Shown: positions 52,882 through 61,498, numbered from the stretch's first letter. The stretch: 64,000 nucleotides of DNA from UBA11865 sp041570195 (GCA_041570195.1 JBFFWQ010000002.1:59714-123713), one strand, 5' to 3'. The notes: generated by a model from the sequence alone, not told the origin. Numbers and translations are program-made.

Positions 52882-53979
52882 TCAGGGCTCAATCAAGGGA
52901 GTTTTGGGACACAGGCTAATTCGTTCAGCGCCCGCATCAGTAATACGCACGACATCTTCTATGCGTACGCCACCCCAATCAGCCAAGTATATCCCCGGTT
53001 CAACCGTCACGACGGAGTCAGCCGGAAGCGGCCGGTCACCAAGCGTCTGCGATAAACTGGGACCTTCGTGAACAACCAGGCCAATGCCATGGCCCAGGGA
53101 ATGTCCAAAGGCCTCGCCGTAACCACTGGCCGCGATGGCATCTCTGGCCAGCGAGTCTATCTCCTTGCCGGTCACACCTGCGTGCAGGCCGCTGAACGCC
53201 TTCTGCTGGGCTTGTTGAACGAGATCGAACACCTCGCGAAACGTGGCGTCGGGCTCCGATCCCATGTAGAAAGTGCGTGTAAGATCGCTAGCGTAGCCAT
53301 CCACCTCTGCGCCCATGTCCACGATGATGGAGTCACCCTCCTGCAATATGCGCTCGCCCGGCTGGTGGTGAGCCATCGCGCCATTGGGACCGGAAGCGAC
53401 AATTACGGGGAAGGCCATGCCAGTCGCACCGGCTTCACGCATGCGCCGCTCCAACTCCCAGGCCAACTGTTCTTCTTTCATGCCAATTCGCGAAATCTGA
53501 TTGACGTCAGACATAACTTGATCGGTGATGGCCGCAGCGGCCCTGATCGTCGACAACTCCTCTTGCGTCTTAATCTCACGCATGAGTTCCACAGAATGAT
53601 CCAGCTTGACCAAGGTAGTGTTGGGAACACTCTGTAGCATATCGAACAGGCGTAGCGACAAGTGGCGGGCTTCAACACCAACTCGCGTTACGTTGTCAAA
53701 ATCCAGAAATCTTGGCCAGGCATCGAGATTTGAGTCCCTGAAGTCGACTAATTGGAAATCTGGCGCCTGTTTTCTTGCCTGTGCCCAATAACGAAAGTCG
53801 GTGCCAAGCAGTGCCTTGTCTTCAGTAATCAGCAACCATCCAGTCGAGCCGGTAAAGCCACTGGCCCAGCGGCGATTAGCGTAGCTTCCTATAAGCAAGC
53901 CGTCGACATGTAGATTGGGCAAACTGGCACGGATTGCTGCCAGGCGTTGTTGATATGGGTTGTTGTTGGTCTTCGGCAA
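52882..53979 (-). CDS. Aminopeptidase P / Xaa-Pro dipeptidase family protein (M24)
   Basis: 365 residues. A creatinase-type N-terminal domain (about 1-130, LPNLHVDGLLIGSYANRRWA, FTGSTGWLLIT) precedes the pita-bread metallopeptidase domain. Metal ligands can be placed: Asp in SIIVDMGAEVDGYASDLTRT (two aspartates), His in GHSLGHGIGLVVHEGPSL, Glu in SVVTVEPGIYL and the last Glu in GGVRIEDVVRIT. All five are present, so it should be active on peptides with proline at the second position. Convergent with the GT4 gene. Confidence 0.93.
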   Translation of the reverse strand: MPKTNNNPYQQRLAAIRASLPNLHVDGLLIGSYANRRWASGFTGSTGWLLITEDKALLGTDFRYWAQARKQAPDFQLVDFRDSNLDAWPRFLDFDNVTRVGVEARHLSLRLFDMLQSVPNTTLVKLDHSVELMREIKTQEELSTIRAAAAITDQVMSDVNQISRIGMKEEQLAWELERRMREAGATGMAFPVIVASGPNGAMAHHQPGERILQEGDSIIVDMGAEVDGYASDLTRTFYMGSEPDATFREVFDLVQQAQQKAFSGLHAGVTGKEIDSLARDAIAASGYGEAFGHSLGHGIGLVVHEGPSLSQTLGDRPLPADSVVTVEPGIYLADWGGVRIEDVVRITDAGAERISLCPKTPLIEP

Positions 53980-54025
53980 CTCTAACTCCCTATCTCAGTC
54001 TTATCCGTCTGGGTTAAGTGATGCG

Positions 54026-55756
54026 TCACTTGACGGCTACCGAGCTCGGCGGAACACCCGTTTCTGCTACGAGGATCTTTCGCAGGATCGCCGTCATCGT
54101 CGCGTAGGTTGGGTCCATGCCAAAATACGAGAGATTTTGTGATCCCAGATTCTTGCCTTTGCTGAAAGGCGTGTCCGATGCATAATGCAGGATACCCACT
54201 GGAAAGGGCGCATTATGGATGTTGACTACTTCGTTGCGAGGGTAGCGTTGTGGCCTAATCATCTCGTACACGCTGCTCAGATAGGGCCCTGCCTCCATCT
54301 CGATGATCGTGTAGCCTTCGCGGTAGATAACATCCATGTAGCTTTCGTTTTGCAGGAATGTGCCCAAGGCGCTTATCGCCTTCTGGTTATCCATCACGGT
54401 CCCATATACCAGGTAGGGTGCAATGTCATCGGCCGAAAAGCAGTTGTCAAAAAGGAACGTGTTCAACGATTGCTCATCGTAGACCATACTGGGAATCATA
54501 ACGTCGCCAATCCGCCCATTAAGCGTGGCTGCCTTGCCCATGATGAATACGCCGCGCACCGCGGCTATGTTGCGGGCGACCTCTGAAAGCACAAGATAGG
54601 CTGCCATGCCCAAAGGGAAGTCGATGTTAATGATTAGCGCGTCGCTGTTACGAAGCAGATCGATTTCCTCAGACCGCAACCGGGGATCCAGGCACTCCGT
54701 CCGGAGCCGGCTGAGTTCGATATATTGAACTTCAACGTCGAAGACATGCTCGCTGCGGGCACGACGAATACCTAACTGCTGCTCTTGGTGAAGCCGTTCA
54801 CGGCGTACCGCCGGGTGTTCCGCCTCATACTTCTTCAGTACATAGTATAAGAAATTCTCGCGACTGCTCGGTACATTTCGCTCCAGGATGTCGATATACT
54901 CAGTTTTGAGATCTGCCCTTCCTTGTTCCTCAATATAGCGAACCAACTCCCGTTCACGCGACAGAGCGAAGTTGCTCAGCAAGTTAGTTAGGCTATGGGT
55001 ATTGCTTGATACGAAGTAGACCGGCCGATCCTCTAGCTGTAGTTCCGCTACTGCCTGGCATGCATTCAGCCACCATCTTCTGGTAGCCCTCTTGTAGTCG
55101 GCCAGCGAACCTGCAAGCAACCGTACTGAGAGAGAGTACTTATGGCGAGCGATTTTCAGCAGATTGTCTGGCATCTGCTCTTGCCAAATACGACGCAGCC
55201 GATCCAAATCGTCCAGAGGTATGCCACTGAGGCGTGATAATCTGGCTAGTTGTTCGTCAGCTAGTGAATGACCTTTGTGCTGCTCCAGTATCTTGAGGGT
55301 TAGGGGCTCTTGTAGCAAGAAGAACATCTTTTGTCGTTCGATCTGATAGGCGGTGAGCGAGGGAATCAGATCGTCAATATCTGAACGACTGGCAATGTAG
55401 ACTGCCAGGGTGCCAGCGCCATCATAGAAGTTGCGACGCCTTCGGCCCGGCGCGCTGACTTCTTGCCAGCTTTCGACATTATCGTAGCCGTGCTCCCAGA
55501 AGACCCTTTCTGATTGACCCATGACCACTAGGCGAGTGTTGGCAATACAATCGGGCATTCGCAGAATGACATAGATGAACGCTGCCATATCTGGCCAGGT
55601 TTCGTCGGCGTCGACATGTAATGCGGAGTTCATCCGGGTATGAGCTTCAACAAGCGTCTTGATCTGTACCTCGCGGCTGCTGCGCAACAATGAGTAGTAT
55701 GTGCGAAGATACAACGCTATCTCATCGCTCCCGCGACTTGGCACCGTTCGTTCCAT
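54026..55756 (-). CDS. Large uncharacterised protein with nucleoside-phosphorylase-like C-terminal half
   Basis: 576 residues. The N-terminal 320 residues are helical and charged, with SDEIALYLRTYYSLLRSSRE, and later EDRPVYFVSSNTHSLTNLLS; the fold is unknown. The C-terminal half reads like the purine nucleoside/uridine phosphorylase superfamily: GVFIMGKAATLNGRIGDVMI with PSMVYDEQSLNTF, then the late signature YTIIEMEAGPYLSSVYEM, where the Glu-Met-Glu of the ribose site is present. Homologues I recall are only annotated as a DUF in Chloroflexota and Cyanobacteria. A nucleoside-binding or -cleaving activity is inferred. Monocistronic; 72 nt behind selD on the same strand. Confidence 0.8.
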   Translation of the reverse strand: MERTVPSRGSDEIALYLRTYYSLLRSSREVQIKTLVEAHTRMNSALHVDADETWPDMAAFIYVILRMPDCIANTRLVVMGQSERVFWEHGYDNVESWQEVSAPGRRRRNFYDGAGTLAVYIASRSDIDDLIPSLTAYQIERQKMFFLLQEPLTLKILEQHKGHSLADEQLARLSRLSGIPLDDLDRLRRIWQEQMPDNLLKIARHKYSLSVRLLAGSLADYKRATRRWWLNACQAVAELQLEDRPVYFVSSNTHSLTNLLSNFALSRERELVRYIEEQGRADLKTEYIDILERNVPSSRENFLYYVLKKYEAEHPAVRRERLHQEQQLGIRRARSEHVFDVEVQYIELSRLRTECLDPRLRSEEIDLLRNSDALIINIDFPLGMAAYLVLSEVARNIAAVRGVFIMGKAATLNGRIGDVMIPSMVYDEQSLNTFLFDNCFSADDIAPYLVYGTVMDNQKAISALGTFLQNESYMDVIYREGYTIIEMEAGPYLSSVYEMIRPQRYPRNEVVNIHNAPFPVGILHYASDTPFSKGKNLGSQNLSYFGMDPTYATMTAILRKILVAETGVPPSSVAVK

Positions 55757-55828
55757 GAGGGCAAATCCCTTTACGCCATGCGCCTGTGAATCTTATCACC
55801 TGCCCGCTGCAAAGAATATGGCCAAGTC

Positions 55829-56878
55829 TCAGTCACTGACAACCTCAATGTGGCCATCGCCAGCTGTTACTTCGCCAATTGCGGCCCAGTTAGGGTCTTG
55901 GCCCAGAAACTCGTCAACCTGCTCGGCCGGCATGGCCACCAACAATCCGCCTGAAGTTTCCGGTGTCCAAAGCATATTCTGCGTCATTGCAGAGACATTT
56001 TCGTCAAACTCTACCCAAGGATCGAAGTAAAACTGATTGTTTGACATGCCATCCGGAAATGCTCCTGCGCGGCCGTAATCTTGGGCACCCTCCAACCAGG
56101 GTAGTGCCGCAACTATGATACGGAAATTTACCTTGGCCATGTGGGCCATCTCATGTGCGTGGCCTAGCAGACCAAAACCGGTAATATCGGTCATGCTCTT
56201 GACGCCTAACTGTACCGCCGCCTCTGCTGCCCTGGCATTTAGATCCTTCATACTGTCAACAGCGCCGGCAACGTGAACCTCGGATGCGCTGCGCCGCTTC
56301 AACGCGGTGGTAATGACTCCAGTCCCCAAAGACTTGGTCAGCAGTAGCACATTGCCTGGCCGGCTACCACCCTTGGTCAAGATGCGGTCGGGTTTCACTA
56401 GCCCAGTGACCGCGAGACCATATTTTGGTTCCTGGTCCACAACACTGTGACCTCCGGCAATGACGGCTCCGGATTCAGCGACTTTCTCGGCTCCGCCGCG
56501 CAGAATCTCGCGCAAATAATCCAGGTCAAGTCCATCTGGATACGCCACCAGGTTGATAGCATATAATGGTTTGCCACCCATCGCGTAGATGTCCGACAAA
56601 GCATTTGCGGCTGCAATCGCGCCAAAATCATACGGGTCATCGACCACTGGCGGAAAGAAGTCGACAGTCGTGACGATGGCCTGATCGTCGTTCAAGCGAT
56701 AGACGGCCGCGTCGTCGGCCGCGTCCAGGCCAACCAGTAGATCCGGGAACTGCTGCGGATCAAAGAAGTCTCGTAGAGGCTGTAACACGTACGCCAAATC
56801 GGCCGCACCGAGTTTTGACGCTCAACCGGCGCAGGTTGCGTATGATGTCAATCTGATTTTCTTGCCAGTAGTTGCCAT
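55829..56878 (-). CDS. selD: Selenide, water dikinase, itself a selenoprotein (in-frame UGA)
   Basis: 349 residues if UGA is read as Sec. The standard frame begins only at 56797 and lacks the catalytic N-terminus. Upstream in the same frame ATG 56878 gives MATTGKKIRLTSYATCAG, then TGA (56824-56822), then ASKLGAADLAYVLQPL. This is the SelD start in which the residue at the TGA is the catalytic Cys/Sec and K22 (ASKLG) the essential lysine. Further motifs are LDAADDAAVYRL, ANALSDIYAMGGKPLYAINL, GGHSVVDQEPKYGLAVTGLV and MTDITGFGLLGHA. SelD makes selenophosphate from selenide and ATP. A SECIS-like hairpin follows the UGA. selB is 7 kb away. Confidence 0.9.
56791..56821 (-). promoter_or_regulatory. 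SECIS-like hairpin directly after the selD UGA
   Basis: RNA downstream of the UGA: GCGUC pairs with GGCGU (with wobbles) as lower stem, a small bulge, two A-U pairs, one mismatch, then UCGG/CCGA closing the loop UGCGG. The loop begins 14 nt after the UGA and has G as second base. Known bacterial SECIS elements show a G among the first loop bases and a spacing of this order, though this is at the short end. Confidence 0.65.
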
Positions 56879-56982
56879 TTTTACTTCAGGTAGAATCTAA
56901 TGTCATACTTCTTTAAACGTACGCCTGACGGACGGTTAGTATACAGGACACCAACGCCTTAGCAACCACCCTTCGAGGGTGA

Positions 56983-57011
56983 TTGACGGCCGGTTTTGGC
57001 CTTCTTATAAT
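56983..57011 (+). promoter_or_regulatory. Strong promoter next to the FHA gene start
   Basis: TTGACG (56983-56988), 17-nt spacer, TATAAT (57006-57011). ATG 57021 follows after 9 nt, so transcription would begin 1-4 nt before the start codon. The frame opens at 56979, upstream of this promoter, which excludes that ATG for this transcript. Confidence 0.8.
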
Positions 57012-57020
57012 CCAAACAGT

Positions 57021-57803
57021 ATGCTGAATATGAGTCCACTATCTCGCTTTGAGAACTTCGCTCGCGAGTTGGTCGAAGGATCGATCGACCGCCTGCTTGG
57101 AGAGCAATACATCTTGGTAGATGTTGCCGGTGAGCTGGCTTCGGCCGCTGGCCGAAGCCAGCAGGATGATGTGCTAGCGAACAGGTACACGATCAGATTG
57201 AATCCAGACACCTTATCACAACTGATGCTCCAAAGCCCCGACTCCGCCAATATCCTGGAAGATCTGATTGTCCAGTTGGCCTCCGAAGGAAAGATGTTGC
57301 TAGCAGGAGAAGTCTACTTAGACTTTGTTGCCGATGGAACAGTCGCAAGAGGGAAGGCCAGGGTCACGGCCGACATCACCTCGCGGCAGGATGAACCAAC
57401 GGCAGTATTGAATCGATCGAAGTCGCCGACGGCTCCGCTTGAGGAAGTGGACGCCTACTTAATTGTCAACGGGCGACGGCACGTTGCGCTCGGCCGAGTC
57501 ATCATTTCGATTGGTCGTTCACTGGAGAACGATATCGTGTTAGAAGATCCGGGTGTAAGCCGGCACCATGCGCAACTGCGCTGGCGCAACGGTAGCTTTG
57601 TCATTTTTGACCTGGGGAGTCGCGCCGGAATAATCGTCAATGCCCAGGCGGTTCGCGAACAAGAGCTTAGATCTGGCGATGTCATCAAGTTAGGTAGCGC
57701 GGCGCTCATATTCGGCGAAGAAGACGGCAATGAAACCGACGAAGTTGCCAATTCGGTATCAGACGGCATCACACAGGAGCTTTCGCGGGACGATTTGCCA
57801 TGA
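57021..57803 (+). CDS. FhaA-like protein (DUF3662 plus FHA domain)
   Basis: 260 residues. The N-terminal DUF3662-type region (SRFENFARELVEGSIDRLLG, later NRYTIRLNPDTLSQLML) is the domain found in FhaA of Actinobacteria. The C-terminal FHA domain (about 160-240) has ISIGRSLENDIVLEDPGVSR followed by HHAQLRWRNG, with the phosphothreonine-binding Arg, Ser and His. Such proteins dock Ser/Thr-kinase substrates in cell-wall control. No kinase gene is in the window. ATG 57021 is used because the promoter lies just upstream; ATG 57030 is an alternative. It overlaps the next gene by ATGA. Confidence 0.9.
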   Translation: MLNMSPLSRFENFARELVEGSIDRLLGEQYILVDVAGELASAAGRSQQDDVLANRYTIRLNPDTLSQLMLQSPDSANILEDLIVQLASEGKMLLAGEVYLDFVADGTVARGKARVTADITSRQDEPTAVLNRSKSPTAPLEEVDAYLIVNGRRHVALGRVIISIGRSLENDIVLEDPGVSRHHAQLRWRNGSFVIFDLGSRAGIIVNAQAVREQELRSGDVIKLGSAALIFGEEDGNETDEVANSVSDGITQELSRDDLP

Positions 57804-58246
57804 ACCCGGCCGTTGTTCTGCTGCTCTTGCGCATTGCGTCCGCTATCCTTCTGCTGTCATTTTTTGGGCTCTTAGCCTGGCTCATTTATCGCGACGTTAA
57901 GTTGGCTACCGGCGTTGACGACGGGCGCTCTATAGCGATGGGTATCCTTCGTGTAGTAATACAAGCAGGAAATCAAATAGAGTCTGGGAAGAGACATCCT
58001 CTGTACGCGGAAACGACCATCGGCCGTGCGCCAAGCAATTCCGTCGTCGTCGACGATGCCTTTGCCTCGAATGAGCATGCCAGGATCTCTCGCGTCGGCA
58101 GTCAGTGGTGGCTCGAAGATTTGAATAGCCGTAACGGCACGCTGCTCAATGAGGCCCTAATTGAAATGCCGACCGTAGTGACTACCGGAGACACCATCAC
58201 CGTAGGCCGAACCACGCTTGAACTCGAATTGGCGGTTTCCGAATAG
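57800..58246 (+). CDS. FhaB-like protein (membrane helix plus FHA domain)
   Basis: 148 residues. One N-terminal membrane helix (LLLLRIASAILLLSFFGLLA with WLIY) precedes a cytoplasmic FHA domain: TTIGRAPSNSVVVDDAFASN, EHARISRVGSQWWLEDLNSR and NGTLLNEALIEMP. All binding residues (GR, S, NG) are in place. It resembles FhaB/FipA of Actinobacteria. Coupled by ATGA to the FhaA-like gene, as in actinobacterial fha operons, but without the pstP/rodA/pbpA/pkn genes. Followed after 50 nt by an ABC exporter. Confidence 0.9.
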   Translation: MNPAVVLLLLRIASAILLLSFFGLLAWLIYRDVKLATGVDDGRSIAMGILRVVIQAGNQIESGKRHPLYAETTIGRAPSNSVVVDDAFASNEHARISRVGSQWWLEDLNSRNGTLLNEALIEMPTVVTTGDTITVGRTTLELELAVSE

Positions 58247-58296
58247 GTTAGGTGGGGCTATACTAGCCGCCCAAAACCTAAGCACAGGAGTAACTC

Positions 58297-60276
58297 ATGG
58301 GCTTTCATGGCGGTGGTTGGTGGGCTTTCATGAGCCACGACGAGAAACAGGATCAGCAACGCGTGACGCGGAACCTGCTTATCCGGGTCTGGGGGTTCGC
58401 CAAACCATATAGATTCAGCGTACTCGCGTTGCTACTGACCATCATAGCCATTACCGGTTTGTCATTAATACCGCCGATTCTCCTAAAGGAGTTGATCGAT
58501 AGCGCTTTGCCCAATGAAGATGTCCAGCAATTGAACCGACTGGCGCTGGCTTTGGTGGCCGTGCCCTTGCTCAGCGGCCTGATTGGCGTGTTCCAGCGCC
58601 GGCTGAGCGCGGGTGTCGGAGAAGGCGTAATATTCGATCTCAGAAGGGCGCTCTATGACCACATGTTACGTATGTCATTGCGGTTCTTCACCAGAACACG
58701 TACCGGAGAGCTCATGTCGCGCCTCAATAACGATGTTGTCGGCGCGCAGCGAGCTGTAACGGGCACTCTGGTGAGCATTGTTTCGAACGTGATCACATTG
58801 GTCTCGGTGCTCGCTATCATGTTTGTCATCGAGTGGCAGCTGACCTTGTTAGGACTGGCTATTCTGCCCTTATTCGTACTCCCCGCCCGCCGGGTCGCTA
58901 GAAGGTTGCGCCAGATCCGGCGGCGCTCCATGGAGTTGAATGCTGAGATGAACGCCAGCATGAACGAGACTTTGAACATAAGTGGGGCATTACTGGTCAA
59001 GCTCTTCGGTCGTGAGAAACGAGAAACCGACCGATTTGCTGGCGACGCGCGTCGAGTACGCGATGTCGGCGTGGAGTCGGCTGTCGTAGGTCAATGGTTC
59101 ATGCTCGGGCTCTCTTTGGTTGGGGCAATTGGCACTGCGCTTGTTTATTGGGGCGGAGGAAGGCTCGTCTTGAGCGGCGCTTTCACCATTGGTACGCTCG
59201 TGGCCTTTAGCGCCTATTTGCGACAATTATATGGACCGCTGATCGCGCTAACCAACGCCCCGGTAGAATTTGCCCAGAGTATGGTCAGCTTCGAACGCGT
59301 GTTTGAAGCTCTCGATATTCCCGTAGAGATAAATGAGAACTCGAATGCGATTGAACCAGATTCAGTCACCGGTTCCCTGATCTTTGAGGACGTTTCGTTC
59401 AGCTACCTTGAGGGCGAAGGCGGCGGCCTGGCTGAAGTTGTCCGTTTCGGGTGGGGCGCCGACCGCAGTGCGCTCCTCAAGCGGGGTAAGCAAGACGATG
59501 GCGACAAGAGTGCCTCGGAAGGCCGGGAATTGCGCTGGGCGTTGACTGACGTCAAGTTCGAGATCGAACCCGGTCAGCTGGTCGCTCTGGTTGGACCGAG
59601 CGGTGCAGGCAAGACCACTATTACCTATTTGATTCCCAGGCTTTACGACCCAAGTGAGGGGCGGGTGCTGCTGGATGGACGCGATTTACGCGAGCTGACG
59701 CTGCTATTCCTTGCCCGCAATGTTGGCATGGTCACTCAAGATACATTCCTGTTCTATGATACGATTCGGGCGAATCTACTCTATGCTCGGGACGGCGCGA
59801 CCGACGCGGAAATGATTGACGCAGCCAAAGCCGCCAACATTCACGACTTCATCATGTCTCTCCCAGACGGTTACGACACGGTGGTAGGTGAGCGAGGCTA
59901 TCGACTTAGCGGCGGCGAGCGTCAACGGATAGCGATCGCCCGCGTCATTCTTAAGGATCCGCAGATCCTCGTCCTGGACGAAGCTACATCTCATCTTGAT
60001 TCTCTGTCGGAGGCGTTAATTCAGGAAGCCTTGCAACACGTAATGGAGGGCCGCACAAGCCTGGTGATCGCTCATCGCCTGTCTACCATCCTGGCTGCAG
60101 ACAAAATACTGGTCATGGACCAAGGTCGCCTGGTAGAGTGTGGAACTCACGAGGAATTGCTGCAGAAGGGCGGGCTCTACACCTCACTCTATGAAACACA
60201 GTTCGTAGCTACTGTTGATTCCGGCGAAGCGACAGATCATTCCGGGCCGCACGAGCGACTTTCGCTATCGTATTGA
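58297..60276 (+). CDS. ABC exporter, fused permease/ATPase (MsbA/LmrA type)
   Basis: 659 residues. Six-helix transmembrane domain (about 30-330, FSVLALLLTIIAITGLSLIP, RMSLRFFTRTRTGELMSRLN, FERVFEALDIPVEI at its end) and an ATPase domain: Walker A VALVGPSGAGKTTITYLIPR, Q-loop GMVTQDTFLFYD, signature YRLSGGERQRIAIARVILKD, Walker B ILVLDEATSHLDS, H-loop VIAHRLST. Between the first beta strand (LIFEDVSFSYLEG) and VKFEIEPGQ about 40 extra charged residues are inserted, unlike standard exporters. Good Shine-Dalgarno (acaggagtaactc). Exports lipid, drug or peptide; substrate unknown. Confidence 0.93.
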   Translation: MGFHGGGWWAFMSHDEKQDQQRVTRNLLIRVWGFAKPYRFSVLALLLTIIAITGLSLIPPILLKELIDSALPNEDVQQLNRLALALVAVPLLSGLIGVFQRRLSAGVGEGVIFDLRRALYDHMLRMSLRFFTRTRTGELMSRLNNDVVGAQRAVTGTLVSIVSNVITLVSVLAIMFVIEWQLTLLGLAILPLFVLPARRVARRLRQIRRRSMELNAEMNASMNETLNISGALLVKLFGREKRETDRFAGDARRVRDVGVESAVVGQWFMLGLSLVGAIGTALVYWGGGRLVLSGAFTIGTLVAFSAYLRQLYGPLIALTNAPVEFAQSMVSFERVFEALDIPVEINENSNAIEPDSVTGSLIFEDVSFSYLEGEGGGLAEVVRFGWGADRSALLKRGKQDDGDKSASEGRELRWALTDVKFEIEPGQLVALVGPSGAGKTTITYLIPRLYDPSEGRVLLDGRDLRELTLLFLARNVGMVTQDTFLFYDTIRANLLYARDGATDAEMIDAAKAANIHDFIMSLPDGYDTVVGERGYRLSGGERQRIAIARVILKDPQILVLDEATSHLDSLSEALIQEALQHVMEGRTSLVIAHRLSTILAADKILVMDQGRLVECGTHEELLQKGGLYTSLYETQFVATVDSGEATDHSGPHERLSLSY

Positions 60277-60297
60277 GCAACTACTGCTCAGCAGCCG

Positions 60298-61398
60298 TCA
60301 ATGGTCAACAGGGAAGTCAAAATTATCGGGCGAGCCTGTGGCTCTTGCATCCCTGTCAGCGGCCGCCTGTTGTGGCGCCACGTCCACGTTGTCAAGCCAC
60401 TCCGACACGACCTGCACACCCAAGACAGGGGCATAGATGCCGCGCGTCGTCGAGATGTCTGTATGACCCAGGAACTCCTGCACGACCTCAATCGGCATTC
60501 CCTCACGAAGCAATTGGGTCGCTCGGAAATGACGAAAGTCATGAGCAGACAAGCTCTGGTGCAATTCTAGAGCCTTAACCGCTCGTTTGACGACGTTATG
60601 CGCGGATGTCGCGGACAATCGTGCCCCACGTGCGTTTCTGCTGTGAGCGACGAAAAGCGCCGGATTTGAGTCAGTTCGCTCTTGAAGATAGGCGCGAATC
60701 GAGCTTCGGGCATAGTCGCGGATATAAAGCGTTCGCGGCCGGCCGCCTTTGCCAGTAATGGCGGCGTAACTGGCGAGTCCGTGGTCCACGTTGCTGCGAT
60801 TAAGCGCTACGACCTCGCTCAACCTTGCGGCCGTCGAATACAAGACATTAACAAGCGCCCGATTGCGTAGCAGGGAATGCCGGCGGTTGAATCGGTCGTT
60901 GGTGGAGGGCAGGGGCAATTCGCCATAGTAGGCAACGATTTGTGGGATGGCCTGTCGGGCCGTGTCCATGTCAATAACTGTTTCGGCTTGATTCCTTTCG
61001 ACTTGCCGTCGAGCCAGTTGGCGCTGCAGCTTCCCTAGCTGGGTGTTACGCGGCAACTGGTCCTGGCCATCAAGGAAGTGGAGATAGCCGGTAACGGCCG
61101 CCATGTACGTGGTTGCCGTCGACTGGGCCCGATTGGCCAGAAGCCAGTTACGGAAACTCAAGACGGTAGCCGTGGTGAGTCGTTCTGGCGACAAAGGCAA
61201 GGTGTCATCGACGCTGTATCCGTCTCGCTTGAAGTGCTGGAGCCAATCGGCAAAGAGGCGTAGGCCGCTACGATATGTCGTTTCCGTTTTTAGGCTTCGG
61301 GCGCCGGCCTCCAGCAAAAAGCTAGTCTCCAACAGCCAGGTGGGACCCTCGGGCAACGGCCTCCCACTAATCGGAAGTTGCTTTGCTGTGTGCGTCAT
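60298..61398 (-). CDS. Tyrosine recombinase, XerC/XerD-like
   Basis: 366 residues. N-terminal SAM-like core-binding domain (TETTYRSGLRLFADWLQHF, FRNWLLANRAQSTATTYMAA). The catalytic domain has all residues: Arg in YSTAARLSEVVALNRSN, Lys in AITGKGGRPRTLYI, His-x-x-Arg in LSAHDFRHFRATQLLREG, His in EFLGHTDISTT and the nucleophile Tyr in RGIYAPV. It could resolve chromosome dimers or integrate DNA. The lack of phage or cargo genes and a dif-like site 100 bp upstream favour a Xer role. ATG 61398 lies 6 nt behind a TATTAT box; a TTG at 61428 opens the frame. The last 30 residues (after EWLDNVDVAPQQ) are an extra tail. Confidence 0.88.
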   Translation of the reverse strand: MTHTAKQLPISGRPLPEGPTWLLETSFLLEAGARSLKTETTYRSGLRLFADWLQHFKRDGYSVDDTLPLSPERLTTATVLSFRNWLLANRAQSTATTYMAAVTGYLHFLDGQDQLPRNTQLGKLQRQLARRQVERNQAETVIDMDTARQAIPQIVAYYGELPLPSTNDRFNRRHSLLRNRALVNVLYSTAARLSEVVALNRSNVDHGLASYAAITGKGGRPRTLYIRDYARSSIRAYLQERTDSNPALFVAHSRNARGARLSATSAHNVVKRAVKALELHQSLSAHDFRHFRATQLLREGMPIEVVQEFLGHTDISTTRGIYAPVLGVQVVSEWLDNVDVAPQQAAADRDARATGSPDNFDFPVDH

Positions 61399-61404
61399 GA
61401 CGAG

Positions 61405-61410
61405 ATAATA
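61405..61410 (-). promoter_or_regulatory. -10 box of the recombinase gene
   Basis: TATTAT on the minus strand, six bases before ATG 61398. The -35 (TAGGCT or TTAGGC at 17-18 nt) is weak. The arrangement again predicts a leaderless message. Confidence 0.45.
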
Positions 61411-61498
61411 GCATACGCCTCTGACCAAGCCTAACGCAGCGGTAGCACTGGCTCAGGGCAGAGGGCTCCGTGTTTGGAACAAGCTAAAAGGCAGTTTT

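Noticed and set aside
53068..53637. 189-residue plus-strand frame
   Set aside because: Antisense to the M24 peptidase gene with all metal ligands; a shadow frame.
55829..56797. selD as a normal gene starting at 56797
   Set aside because: It would lack the catalytic Cys/Sec and Lys; the upstream frame through UGA restores a correct SelD N-terminus.
56979..57020. ATG 56979 as start of the FhaA-like gene
   Set aside because: It precedes the promoter TTGACG-N17-TATAAT, and the added residues are not conserved in character.
60298..61398. Phage integrase or integrative element
   Set aside because: No cargo, tRNA target, second att site or phage gene nearby; a dif-like site favours a Xer role.
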